Program-made: the position numbers and the translations under genes
Assembly (NCBI GenBank): GCA_963700775.1
Contig: CAVOYU010000003.1
Location: 62,001 to 126,000 of the forward strand
DNA length: 64,000 nucleotides
From: Thermohalobaculum sp963700775
Lineage (GTDB): Bacteria; Pseudomonadota; Alphaproteobacteria; Rhodobacterales; Rhodobacteraceae
Reading direction: 5' to 3'
In this document: piece after piece, positions 1-7,761 of the stretch
How positions within the stretch are numbered: position 1 is the first letter of the stretch
Layout of the letters: each line of letters begins with the position of its first letter
Notes under the pieces: generated by a model
What the model was told of the DNA's origin: nothing
The model's database searches: none
The model's input: only the letters and a program-made list of their open reading frames with translations

Positions 1-40
1 TCTGGCGCAGAAGTCCGAGATCGCCCCGCCGGGCGCCGCC

Positions 41-517
41 ATGGAGCCCCGCCGCCTGACCTCCGCCTACCAGCACTGGGACGCCGTGCTGGCCCTGATC
101 CTCGACGCCTTCGCCTTCATGGAGGGCCGCATCGACCCGCCCTCCTCGGCGCACCGCCTGACGGTCGCCGAGATGGCCGCCCAGGCCGGCACCGGCGCGG
201 TCTGGGCCATCGAGGAGCAGGGCCGTCCGGTCGCCTGTCTGTTCGCCAAGCCCAGGGGCGACGCGCTCTACCTCGGCAAGCTCGCCGTGGCGCGGAGCCA
301 CCGCAACCGCGGCCTTGCCGGCATCCTGGCCGCGGCCGCCGAGACCGAGGCCCGCGCCCGCGGCCTCGCGCGGCTCGAGCTCGAGACCCGGGTCGAGCTC
401 ACGGAGAACCATGCCGCCTTCGCCCGGCTCGGCTTCGCGAAGACCGGCGAGACCGCGCATTCCGGCTACGACCGCCCGACCAGCATCACCATGAGCCGCC
501 CGCTCGGCCCGGTCTGA
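41..517 (+). CDS. GNAT-family N-acetyltransferase
   Basis: A 158-aa protein with the GNAT fold signature. The C-terminal half has a beta strand (KLAVARSH) leading into the acetyl-CoA loop (RNRGLAG), a helix, and the late GNAT motif NHAAFARLGFAKTG. The family transfers an acetyl group from acetyl-CoA to an amine; the substrate cannot be read from the sequence. No clear ribosome-binding site precedes the ATG, and the frame stays open to the left edge of the window, so the true start could lie upstream. The stop overlaps the next start (TGATG), which suggests co-translation with the DUF925 gene. Confidence 0.85.
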   Translation: MEPRRLTSAYQHWDAVLALILDAFAFMEGRIDPPSSAHRLTVAEMAAQAGTGAVWAIEEQGRPVACLFAKPRGDALYLGKLAVARSHRNRGLAGILAAAAETEARARGLARLELETRVELTENHAAFARLGFAKTGETAHSGYDRPTSITMSRPLGPV

Positions 518-1131
518 TGGCCGCGCACCTCCGATATGCCGGCCAGGGCGAGACCACCCAGCGTGCGGCGCTGGAAGAGATCCTGCGCGCCGACCCGATC
601 GTCATGGGCGCCTTGGAGCTTGCCCGCGCCCTCGCCCTGCCCGACTGGCGCATCGTCGCCGGGGCGCTCTACAACACGGTGTGGAACGCCCTGACCGGGC
701 GCCCGTCCGGGCACGGGATCAAGGATATCGATCTCTTCTACTTCGACGCCACCGACCTCGGCTACGAGGCCGAGGACCGGGTGATCCGCCGCTCTGCCGC
801 CCATTTCGGCGACCGGAAGCCTCCGGTCGAGGTGCGCAACCAGGCCCGCGTCCACCTCTGGTACGAGGCGCATTTCGGGCACCGGATCGCACCGCTTCTC
901 TCGACCGACGATTCCATCGCGCGCTTCGCCGCACTGACTCACTGCGTCGGCGCCCGGCTGGAGCCCAATGACCGGATCGACATCAGCGCGCCCTATGGCC
1001 TCGACCCGATCTTTGCGTTTAGGCTGGTGCCGAACCGGCTGAACCGCAGCGCCGGAACCTATGCCGCGAAGGCAGCACGGATACGGGCGCTTTGGCCCGA
1101 GTTGACCGTGGACCCTTGGGAGAACAGATGA
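517..1131 (+). CDS. DUF925 nucleotidyltransferase-like protein
   Basis: A 204-aa protein matching the DUF925 (COG3575) nucleotidyltransferase-like family. Near residue 60-75 it has a strand followed by KDIDLFYFD, the acidic pair expected of a nucleotidyltransferase active site. It ends in a conserved region (YGLDPIFAFRLVPN) typical of the family. No specific substrate is known for the family. It is sandwiched by overlaps: its start overlaps the GNAT stop and its TGA overlaps the cobO ATG, so it is probably part of the same operon. Confidence 0.8.
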   Translation: MAAHLRYAGQGETTQRAALEEILRADPIVMGALELARALALPDWRIVAGALYNTVWNALTGRPSGHGIKDIDLFYFDATDLGYEAEDRVIRRSAAHFGDRKPPVEVRNQARVHLWYEAHFGHRIAPLLSTDDSIARFAALTHCVGARLEPNDRIDISAPYGLDPIFAFRLVPNRLNRSAGTYAAKAARIRALWPELTVDPWENR

Positions 1132-1757
1132 CCGACGCCGCCGAAACGCCCCGCGACGAGAACGCCCGCCACGCCGCCAAGATGGCGAAGAAGAAGGCCG
1201 CCCGCGACAAGATCATGGCCGGCAAGACCGGCGAGAAGGGGCTGATCATCGTCCATACCGGCAAGGGCAAGGGCAAGTCGACCGCCGCCTTCGGCATGAT
1301 CTTCCGCTGCATCGCCCACGGGCTGCCCTGCGCCGTGGTGCAATTCATCAAGGGCGGCATGTCGACCGGAGAGCGCGACCTGATCCTGCGCCAGTTCCGG
1401 GACGCCTGCGCCTTCCACACCATGGGCGAGGGCTTCACCTGGGAGACCCAGGACCGCAGTCGCGACATCGAGATGGCGCGGGCCGCCTGGGAGAAGGCCA
1501 AGGAGCTGATCCGCGATCCGCGCCACCGCATGGTGCTGCTCGACGAGATCAACATCGCGCTGCGCTACGAATACATCGACATCGCCGAGGTGGTGGCGTT
1601 CCTGAAGACCGAGAAGCCGCCGATGACCCATGTGGTTCTGACCGGACGGAACGCCGCCGACGAGCTGATCGAGGCGGCCGACCTGGTCACCGAGATGGAG
1701 CTTGTGAAGCACCCGTTCCGCGGCGGCATCAAGGCGCAGATCGGAGTGGAGTTCTGA
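1128..1757 (+). CDS. cobO: Cob(I)yrinic acid a,c-diamide adenosyltransferase
   Basis: A 209-aa CobO/BtuR-type corrinoid adenosyltransferase. It attaches the 5'-deoxyadenosyl group of ATP to cob(I)alamin precursors in the cytoplasm. The P-loop GKGKGKST lies at residues 45-52, followed by FGMIFRC. VVQFIKGG and the Walker B-like LLDEINIALRY are family hallmarks, and the C-terminal TGRNAADELIEAADLVTEM is conserved. The start was chosen at the ATG forming an ATGA overlap with the previous stop; the open frame extends further upstream, but that part lacks family resemblance. cbiB lies 0.8 kb downstream on the other strand, so this is one edge of a cobalamin synthesis region. Confidence 0.95.
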   Translation: MTDAAETPRDENARHAAKMAKKKAARDKIMAGKTGEKGLIIVHTGKGKGKSTAAFGMIFRCIAHGLPCAVVQFIKGGMSTGERDLILRQFRDACAFHTMGEGFTWETQDRSRDIEMARAAWEKAKELIRDPRHRMVLLDEINIALRYEYIDIAEVVAFLKTEKPPMTHVVLTGRNAADELIEAADLVTEMELVKHPFRGGIKAQIGVEF

Positions 1758-1806
1758 CCCGCATGCCGCCCCGCCGCCAAGCCCCCGCCCGCGCGGAGAC
1801 CCGCAC

Positions 1807-2382
1807 ATGCACCGCCTGATCGCCGCCTTCGCCGACGAGCTGCGCCGCCACTCCCTGCCCGCGGCCCTGACCGCGGCCGGGCGGCTCGATGCCCTCTCGG
1901 GCCTGCGCGCCGAAGGTGCGCCCGGCGGCGGCGCGCCCCCGCATCTGGACACGGCGCTGGTCGCACCCGGCGCGCATCCGCTGGCCGCGCTGCTGGCAAC
2001 GGTCGCCCGCCGCGTTCCATGGCTCGAGGTCTCGGGCCGCGACATGCCGGCCGGCTTCCGGGGCCGCTACTCCTACTGCGACATCGTCGGACCCGAGGCG
2101 CCGATCCGCGCCCCGGACGTCTGCTTCGGCGCCTATCTCCAGTTCCCGGACACCTGGTACCCCTTCCACTGGCACGCCGCCGAGGAGCTCTATCTCCCGG
2201 TCAGCGGCACCGCCCGCTGGTCGCGCGACGGGATCAGCGACCGGCCCGAGCCGCCCGGCACCCTGATCCGCCATGGCTCGCGCGAGCGCCACGCCACCCG
2301 CACCGGAGCCGAGCCCCTGCTGGCGCTCTGGGTCTGGATCGGCGATCTGGACTTTGCGAGTTACGGAATCGACCCGGAGTGA
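1807..2382 (+). CDS. DMSP-lyase-like cupin protein
   Basis: A 191-aa protein resembling the dimethylsulfoniopropionate lyase cupin family (DddL/DddQ type). The core is a strand ending in YPFHWHAAEELY, giving candidate metal ligands H121, H123, E127 and Y129, and a second motif HATRTGAEPLLAL with H162. Known members cleave DMSP to dimethyl sulfide and acrylate using a bound transition metal. Family membership rests on these motifs. DMSP lyase activity is inference, because many members are uncharacterised. It follows cobO after a 49-bp gap and ends the plus-strand run. Confidence 0.7.
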   Translation: MHRLIAAFADELRRHSLPAALTAAGRLDALSGLRAEGAPGGGAPPHLDTALVAPGAHPLAALLATVARRVPWLEVSGRDMPAGFRGRYSYCDIVGPEAPIRAPDVCFGAYLQFPDTWYPFHWHAAEELYLPVSGTARWSRDGISDRPEPPGTLIRHGSRERHATRTGAEPLLALWVWIGDLDFASYGIDPE

Positions 2383-2513
2383 GTCGGGCGGCCAGGCGCA
2401 TCAACCCGTCAACTTGGGTCGCCATGCGCTGACCATCGTCATTCGCGCGCAAGCGGGACACTCGCGTCGGCTTCTCCGGATCGCCGGGCAATCCGACCTG
2501 ATCGGGCGACGCC

Positions 2514-3419
2514 CTAACGGCCGAAGGCCGCCGCCACCACCGCTACCGCCAACACCACTCCCCAAGAACGCCAGATCAGGGCAACGGCGTCCTCGATGTC
2601 CGCCGGGTTCGCCGCCCTGCGGCCTTCCGGATTGACGTAAGGGTCGTCCGTCAGCACCCCGCCATAGACCCGCGGCCCCGCCAGCGCGATCCCCAGCGAG
2701 GCCGCCGTCGCCGCCTCGGGCCAGCCGGCGTTGGGCGACTTGTGGAGCCCCGCATCGCGCAGCATCACCCGGAACGCGTTGCGCCCGCCGCCCACGAGGC
2801 AGATCGCCGCCCCGGCCAGCCGTGCGGGGATCAGGTTCATGAGATCGTCCAGCCGCGCCGCCGCCCAGCCGAACTCCCGGTAGCGCTCGGACCGGTGGCC
2901 GATCATCGAGTCCGCCGTGTTCACCGCCTTGTAGACCGCGATCCCCGGCAACCCGCCGACCAGGAACCAGAAGGCCGGCGCCGCCACCGCGTCCGAGAAG
3001 TTCTCCGCCGCCAATTCGATCGCCGCGCGCGAGACGCCGGCCGGGTCCAGCGTCTCCGGGTCGCGCCCGACGATGCGCGAGACCGCCGCCCTGCCCTCGG
3101 TCAGCGAGACCCGGAGCGCGGCCGCCACCGCCCTTACATGATCGGCCAGGCTCCGCTGCGCCAGCAGCACCGCGGCGCCGAGCACCTCGAAGGCGCCGCC
3201 GAACGGCATCCACGACAGCAGGCACGCCGGCAGGCCAGCGGCGAGGACCAGCAGACTCAGCGCGGCAACGCCCCTGAGACGCCTATATGCGCCGCCGTTC
3301 AGCGCCGTCTCCAGTTCCGAGACCAGCCGCCCGAACAGCACCGCCGGATGCGGCACCCGGCGCCAGAGCCAGTCCGGCTCGCCGAACAACGCATCGAGGA
3401 TCATCGCCAGCGCCAGCAT
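2514..3419 (-). CDS. cbiB: Adenosylcobinamide-phosphate synthase (CbiB/CobD)
   Basis: A 301-aa integral membrane protein of the CbiB family, which joins adenosylcobyric acid to an aminopropanol (phosphate) arm in cobalamin synthesis. Seen: an N-terminal DALFGEPDWLWRRVPHPAV motif, hydrophobic segments at about residues 45-75, the conserved IVGRDPETLD and ELAAENFSDAV stretches, an FGWAAARLDDLMNLIPAR loop, and a C-terminal membrane segment. The length is normal for the family. It converges on the DMSP-lyase-like gene across about 130 bp in which no clear terminator is visible. Confidence 0.93.
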   Translation of the reverse strand: MLALAMILDALFGEPDWLWRRVPHPAVLFGRLVSELETALNGGAYRRLRGVAALSLLVLAAGLPACLLSWMPFGGAFEVLGAAVLLAQRSLADHVRAVAAALRVSLTEGRAAVSRIVGRDPETLDPAGVSRAAIELAAENFSDAVAAPAFWFLVGGLPGIAVYKAVNTADSMIGHRSERYREFGWAAARLDDLMNLIPARLAGAAICLVGGGRNAFRVMLRDAGLHKSPNAGWPEAATAASLGIALAGPRVYGGVLTDDPYVNPEGRRAANPADIEDAVALIWRSWGVVLAVAVVAAAFGR

Positions 3420-3524
3420 CTGCCCGAACTCCGCTCCCGCTCAATTCGTCGTCTGCGGCCGGATTGCCGGAAGGCACCGGCGCTCCCCGCGCTCTCCCCG
3501 CTCCCGGCCCGCCCGCCCGTGGGG

Positions 3525-4262
3525 TCAGCCGAACCGCACGGCGACGACGGTGACATTATCCGATCCGCCACGCTCCAGGGCGAGCGCAATCAGATCGTCG
3601 CAGAATCCGGCGGCCGTTGCGTTTTCGGCGGCGGCAAGGATCTCGTCGTTCGCGACATGCTCGGTCAGCCCGTCGGAGCAGATAATGAAGACGTCGCCGC
3701 TCTCGACCGGCCCCTCGACCAGATCCAGCTCCGGAACATCGAAGATGCCGATGGCCCGGGTAATGACGTTCCGGCGCGGATGACGCAGGGCGTCCTCGGC
3801 CGCGAGGACGCCCTGGTCGATCAGTTCCTGCACTTCGGTATGGTCATGGCTGATCTGCGCGATCCGGCCGCCGCGAATGCGGTAGACCCGGCTGTCGCCG
3901 GCCCAGATGCATGCGAATTCGCCCCCGGCAACCAGCAGCGCTGCCAGGGTGCAGCCGATGACCGAGGGCCCGGCGCGCCTGGCCGCCTCGAGCAGCCGCC
4001 GGTTTGCCTCTGACACCCGCTCGTCGAAGGCCTCCAGCATTCCGGGCAGCGCGGCATGTGCCGCGAGGCCGCCGAGCTCGGCCATCACGGTCTCGCTGGC
4101 GAAGTCGCCCGCATCATGGCCGCCCATGCCGTCGGCGACCGCCCAGAGACCGACCTCCGGCCGCAGCAGGTAGCGGTCCTCGTTCAGGCTGCGCACCCGG
4201 CCGACATCGCTGCGTCCGGCGCAGTCGGCCGTAACGCCGGATTCTGGCGCCCCGGACATCAC
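3525..4262 (-). CDS. PP2C-family protein serine/threonine phosphatase
   Basis: A 245-aa cytoplasmic PP2C (Stp/PrpC-type) phosphatase that removes phosphate from Ser/Thr. Its metal-binding motifs are intact: GRVRSLNEDRY, VADGMGGHDAGDFAS, CIWAGDSRVYRIRGG, IICSDGLTEHV and GGSDNVTVVAVRFG. Two consecutive ATGs open the frame, and either may start it. No cognate Hanks-type kinase is visible in the window. It lies just downstream of the formate dehydrogenase operon on the same strand, but nothing in the sequence links the two functions. Confidence 0.92.
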   Translation of the reverse strand: MMSGAPESGVTADCAGRSDVGRVRSLNEDRYLLRPEVGLWAVADGMGGHDAGDFASETVMAELGGLAAHAALPGMLEAFDERVSEANRRLLEAARRAGPSVIGCTLAALLVAGGEFACIWAGDSRVYRIRGGRIAQISHDHTEVQELIDQGVLAAEDALRHPRRNVITRAIGIFDVPELDLVEGPVESGDVFIICSDGLTEHVANDEILAAAENATAAGFCDDLIALALERGGSDNVTVVAVRFG

Positions 4263-4304
4263 TCGGAAGACAGGGAGGATCGGATCGGGTCGCCGCCCGT
4301 GGCG

Positions 4305-4433
4305 CTAGCTGCCCAGCCGGACATCCGGCATCGAATATCTGTCGGCGCTGCTGAAGCCGAGCGACTTGAGATAGAGGTCGGCGCCGATGGCGATCACGGC
4401 CATGGCGATCACGGCGAGCAGAAAAGCCTTCAT
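4305..4433 (-). CDS. 42-aa membrane protein at end of fdh operon
   Basis: A 42-aa ORF beginning MKAFLLAVIAMAVIAIGADL, with one hydrophobic segment (about residues 3-22) followed by a short polar tail ending in MPDVRLGS. Its ATG overlaps the TGA of the WD40-cytochrome c gene (ATGA on the minus strand), a sign of translational coupling that supports it as a real gene. Small single-pass proteins of this style occur at this place in other alphaproteobacterial formate dehydrogenase operons, as I recall, but no function is known to me. Confidence 0.7.
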   Translation of the reverse strand: MKAFLLAVIAMAVIAIGADLYLKSLGFSSADRYSMPDVRLGS

Positions 4434-5791
4434 TGCTTCGTTCCTTCTTCGGCCTTCGTTCCCGTGCCGGCATTCGCCTTCGGGGCGGTGTTCTCACGCA
4501 AATATGCGATCAGATCCTGCCGGTCCGCAAGCGTCGCGATCTGCTGCATCGGCATCTTCGAGCCCGGGGTCACGTGATCGGGCCCGCGTTCGAACAGCAG
4601 GTCGATGGTCTCCTCGCCCCAGACAATGTCCGATCCCGCCAGCGCATCCGAGTAGCGGTAGCCCGGCACCGTGCCTGCCCTGCGGCCGAAGAGGCCGAAA
4701 AGCGTCGGCCCGGCGCGGCGCCCGCCATCCGCCTCGAGCGTGTGGCAGATCGAGCATTTGCGCACGAACTGGCGCTCGCCGTTGCTCATCTCCGAGGGCG
4801 GCGTGTGGAACTTGCGGGTCTCGGCGAACAGCGCGTCCGCATCGCCGCCGACCGGCCAAAGCGCGGCCTCGTCCGCGAGTCCTCCCGCGAGCAGGCGGCC
4901 TCCGCTCCGGTCGTAGGCCAGCGCCCAGATCGGCCCGCGCAGGGCGGCCCGGAAGTCGCGCTGGATGCTCCAGTCGTCGGTGTCGACCACCATGATGTAA
5001 CCCTCGCCGTCGCCGACCGCGAGGAAGCGGCCGTCCGGGCTCTCGGCAAGGGCCAGGATCGGGCGCCGGTCGGCGGTCAGGTCGGCGATCTCGCCGTCGT
5101 CGGTCAGCGACAGCGCCCGCACGGCTCCGTCGACCGCCCCGTAGGCCAGCCAGCCGCGGGCCTCGTTCAGCACCAGGTGATTGACGCCGAAGCCATGCTC
5201 GACCAGCACCCGCTCCATCTCGCCCGACGCCACGTCCCAGCGCCGGATCGTGCCGTCATAGGAGGCGGTGTAGAGCTTCGTGCCATCGCCGGTGAACACC
5301 GCGTCGTTGACATTCGCCCGGTGACCCTTCAGCCAGCGCGGCTGCCCATCGGTGTCGAGCGGCCAGAGTCCGATCAGGCCATCCCAGCCGCTCGACGCCG
5401 CAAGCTTGCCGTCCGGGCTGACCGTCACGCCGATCAGCTTGCCCCTGTGACCTTCCATGCGGCGCAGCGCCTTGCCGCTCGCGAGGTCCCAGAGGATCAG
5501 GCTGAAGTCGTCGCCGGCCGAGATCGCCTTCTCGCCGTCCGGCATGAAGGCGACCGCGTTGGCCGCCGCCTCGTGCCCGTCGAGCCAGCGCACGAGGGTG
5601 TTGGTCGACAGATCCCAGTAGCCGACCGAATAGTCGAAACTCGCGGTGAGCGCGTGGGTCCCGTCCGGCGAGACCGCGACCCCCTTCACCGGGCCGCCAT
5701 GGCCCTCGAGGCGGCCGTATCCGCCGTCCGCGCCAACGGCGCCGGCGCTGCCGGCAAGCAATGCCAGGGCAAGCAGCACGGCTGTTCGCAT
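4430..5791 (-). CDS. WD40 beta-propeller fused to c-type cytochrome
   Basis: A 453-aa exported protein. Residues 1-21 form a signal peptide. From about residue 28 to 310 come WD40-type repeats, each with a GH...D..WDL pattern (for example GHEAAANAVAFMPDGEKAIS). The C-terminal domain is cytochrome c: heme motif CSICH at 346-350 and a likely axial Met at about 413 (SKMPMQ). It follows the cytochrome b subunit of formate dehydrogenase by 3 bp and is coupled to the 42-aa ORF. Inference: a periplasmic electron carrier or assembly partner for the dehydrogenase, with the propeller as a docking surface. Confidence 0.9.
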   Translation of the reverse strand: MRTAVLLALALLAGSAGAVGADGGYGRLEGHGGPVKGVAVSPDGTHALTASFDYSVGYWDLSTNTLVRWLDGHEAAANAVAFMPDGEKAISAGDDFSLILWDLASGKALRRMEGHRGKLIGVTVSPDGKLAASSGWDGLIGLWPLDTDGQPRWLKGHRANVNDAVFTGDGTKLYTASYDGTIRRWDVASGEMERVLVEHGFGVNHLVLNEARGWLAYGAVDGAVRALSLTDDGEIADLTADRRPILALAESPDGRFLAVGDGEGYIMVVDTDDWSIQRDFRAALRGPIWALAYDRSGGRLLAGGLADEAALWPVGGDADALFAETRKFHTPPSEMSNGERQFVRKCSICHTLEADGGRRAGPTLFGLFGRRAGTVPGYRYSDALAGSDIVWGEETIDLLFERGPDHVTPGSKMPMQQIATLADRQDLIAYLRENTAPKANAGTGTKAEEGTKQ

Positions 5792-5794
5792 CGG

Positions 5795-7063
5795 CTACTC
5801 GGCCGGGGTCGCCGCGCCTCCCGCGGCGCCCGCCTCGCTCTCGACCTTCTCGACCCAGAGACTGTGATGCTCCAGCGCCCAGTTGCGGTCGACCATGCCG
5901 GTGCCCATGGCGTCGAACGCGCCCTCCATGCCGATCGAGCCGATATAGATGTGGGCGAGGATGATCACGATCATCGCCAGCGACACCATGGTGTGCCAGA
6001 TCTGCGCGTACTGCATCTCCTGCAACGCGGTCAGTTCGGTCGGCAGCGGCGCGCCCCAGATCGCGGCGACGCCGAGATCGTTCAGGATAGCGAAGGTCTT
6101 CGCGAACAGCGGCAGCTCGTAGGGGAACAGCAGCGACACGCCGCTCAGCGACACCGAGGCGCCAAGCAGGATCACTGCCCAGAAAATCAGCTTCTGTCCG
6201 GCATTGAACTTGCGCGAGGGCGGGTGGACGCCTTCGGTGAACAGGCCGCCGCCGCGGGCCAGCCAGCGCAGGTCGGTCATGGTCGGCAGGTTGTGGACCA
6301 CCCAGAGGACGAAGATCATCACCAGTCCCAGCATGAAGGCCCAGGCCAGGTTGTTGTGCAGCCACTTCCCCGCCGCCGCCGTCGCGGCGAAGATCGCCTT
6401 GCCCTGCTCCGGCGAGGTCAGCAGTGCGTAGACCGGGATCATCAGGTCGCGGCCGTAGAGCAGGTTCAGCCCGGTCAGCGCCAGCACGATGAAGGATCCC
6501 GCCAGCAGCCAGTGCGCGAAGCGCTCGAGGCCGTTGAAGCGCTCGATGAACCGGCCGGACTGGCCGTGCTCGATCGCGATCCGGCCGCGGAACAGGTAGA
6601 AGACGAACAGAAGCGCCAGCATTCCGAAAATGGCCATGCCGCCATAGTGGCGCAGCATGCCGTCCCGGGCGCGGGCCTTCTCCCATTCGACGCCATAGGA
6701 CTGCACCAGCGTCGCGGCCTTCTTGTCCGGGATCGAGACGGTGAAGGTTTCGCCCTGCCGGATCTCGCCCCAGATGGTCGCGGTCGAGTTCGGGCCGAGG
6801 ATCGCCAGCGGGTCGCGGGGCGCGCCTTCCGGCGTCGGCACCGCGTCCTGCACCCGCGCCTCGCCGGGCTGGGTGGGTGCGTTCGACGGCTCCGGCGCCG
6901 GCGGCCGGACGTCGACCACCGCATTGTCGGGCGGGCGCACCGAGGACTGGGCCAGGGCTTCGTCGACCGTCAGTCCGAACTGGACCAGGCTGCCGACGAA
7001 CATCAAGACCGCGAGGATCAGGGCCGCTAGCCCGATCGCCGTACCGCGCCGCCGCACGCTCAT
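5795..7063 (-). CDS. Formate dehydrogenase gamma subunit (cytochrome b)
   Basis: A 422-aa membrane subunit of the formate dehydrogenase, passing electrons from the iron-sulfur subunit to quinone through b hemes. Seen: an N-terminal hydrophobic segment, a periplasmic Pro-rich stretch, then about five membrane helices. Likely heme-ligand histidines are in RFAHWLL, LHNNLAW, QIWHTMV and IILAHIYIG. The start was set at the ATG giving MSVRRRG, preceded by a GGGAG ribosome-binding site. The open frame runs 13 codons further upstream but has no better signal. It sits between the beta subunit and the WD40-cytochrome gene. Confidence 0.93.
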   Translation of the reverse strand: MSVRRRGTAIGLAALILAVLMFVGSLVQFGLTVDEALAQSSVRPPDNAVVDVRPPAPEPSNAPTQPGEARVQDAVPTPEGAPRDPLAILGPNSTATIWGEIRQGETFTVSIPDKKAATLVQSYGVEWEKARARDGMLRHYGGMAIFGMLALLFVFYLFRGRIAIEHGQSGRFIERFNGLERFAHWLLAGSFIVLALTGLNLLYGRDLMIPVYALLTSPEQGKAIFAATAAAGKWLHNNLAWAFMLGLVMIFVLWVVHNLPTMTDLRWLARGGGLFTEGVHPPSRKFNAGQKLIFWAVILLGASVSLSGVSLLFPYELPLFAKTFAILNDLGVAAIWGAPLPTELTALQEMQYAQIWHTMVSLAMIVIILAHIYIGSIGMEGAFDAMGTGMVDRNWALEHHSLWVEKVESEAGAAGGAATPAE

Positions 7064-7152
7064 GCTCCGTACTCCCTCAAGATCTCCGGCATATCGATCC
7101 ACCCGGAGTCGCCCCCGGGTGGATCGGTTAGTGCCTCGCGGCCATGCCGCCG

Positions 7153-7746
7153 TCAGCTGCCCTTGCGCTGATAGGCAGTGCCCCAGCCCCAGGCGCCGGT
7201 GCCGAAGCCGCGGGCAACGACGCGCTCGCGGTAGATCGCGGAGACATCGTCGCCGTCACCGGCCAGCAGCGCCTTGGTCGAGCACATCTCCGCGCAGAGC
7301 GGCAGCTTGCCTTCGGCCAGACGGTTGCGTCCGTACTTCTGGAACTCGGCGGCGGAGTTGTCCTCCTCGGGGCCACCGTTGCAGAAGGTGCACTTGTCCA
7401 TCTTGCCGCGGCTGCCGAAATTGCCCGCCTGCGGATACTGCGGCGCCCCGAAGGGGCAGGCATAGAAGCAGTAGCCGCAGCCGATGCACAGATCCTTGGA
7501 GTGCAGCACCACACCGTCGTTGGTCTGGTAGAAGCAATCCACCGGGCAGACCGCCATGCAGGGTGCGTCCGAGCAGTGCATGCAGGCGACCGAGACCGAC
7601 CGCTCGCCGGGGACACCGTCGCTGATGGTGACCACCCGGCGGCGGTTGATGCCCCAGGGCACCTCGTTCTCGTTCTTGCAGGCAGTGACGCAGGCGTTGC
7701 ACTCGATGCAGCGCTCGGCGTCGCAGAGGAACTTCATTCGTGCCAT
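7153..7746 (-). CDS. fdhB: Formate dehydrogenase beta subunit (4Fe-4S)
   Basis: A 197-aa ferredoxin-like electron-transfer subunit (FDH3 beta type). Four cysteine clusters are visible: CIECNACVTACKNE, CMHCSDAPCMAVCP, CIGCGYCFYACPFG, and CTFCNGG with later Cys in LPLCAEMC. These are expected to hold four [4Fe-4S] clusters linking the molybdopterin site in FdhA to the cytochrome b subunit. A strong GGGAGG site precedes the ATG. It has no signal of its own and would be co-exported with the Tat-bearing alpha subunit, as is known for this family. Confidence 0.95.
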   Translation of the reverse strand: MARMKFLCDAERCIECNACVTACKNENEVPWGINRRRVVTISDGVPGERSVSVACMHCSDAPCMAVCPVDCFYQTNDGVVLHSKDLCIGCGYCFYACPFGAPQYPQAGNFGSRGKMDKCTFCNGGPEEDNSAAEFQKYGRNRLAEGKLPLCAEMCSTKALLAGDGDDVSAIYRERVVARGFGTGAWGWGTAYQRKGS

Positions 7747-7761
7747 GTAGTGTTTCCTCCC

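Noticed and set aside
1..1806. Possible cobalamin riboswitch upstream of cobO
   Set aside because: No B12-box-like sequence or long leader is visible; cobO is coupled to the gene before it.
4433..7030. An 865-codon plus-strand open frame across the WD40-cytochrome and cytochrome b genes
   Set aside because: Antisense shadow of genes with clear signal peptides, heme motifs and membrane helices on the minus strand.
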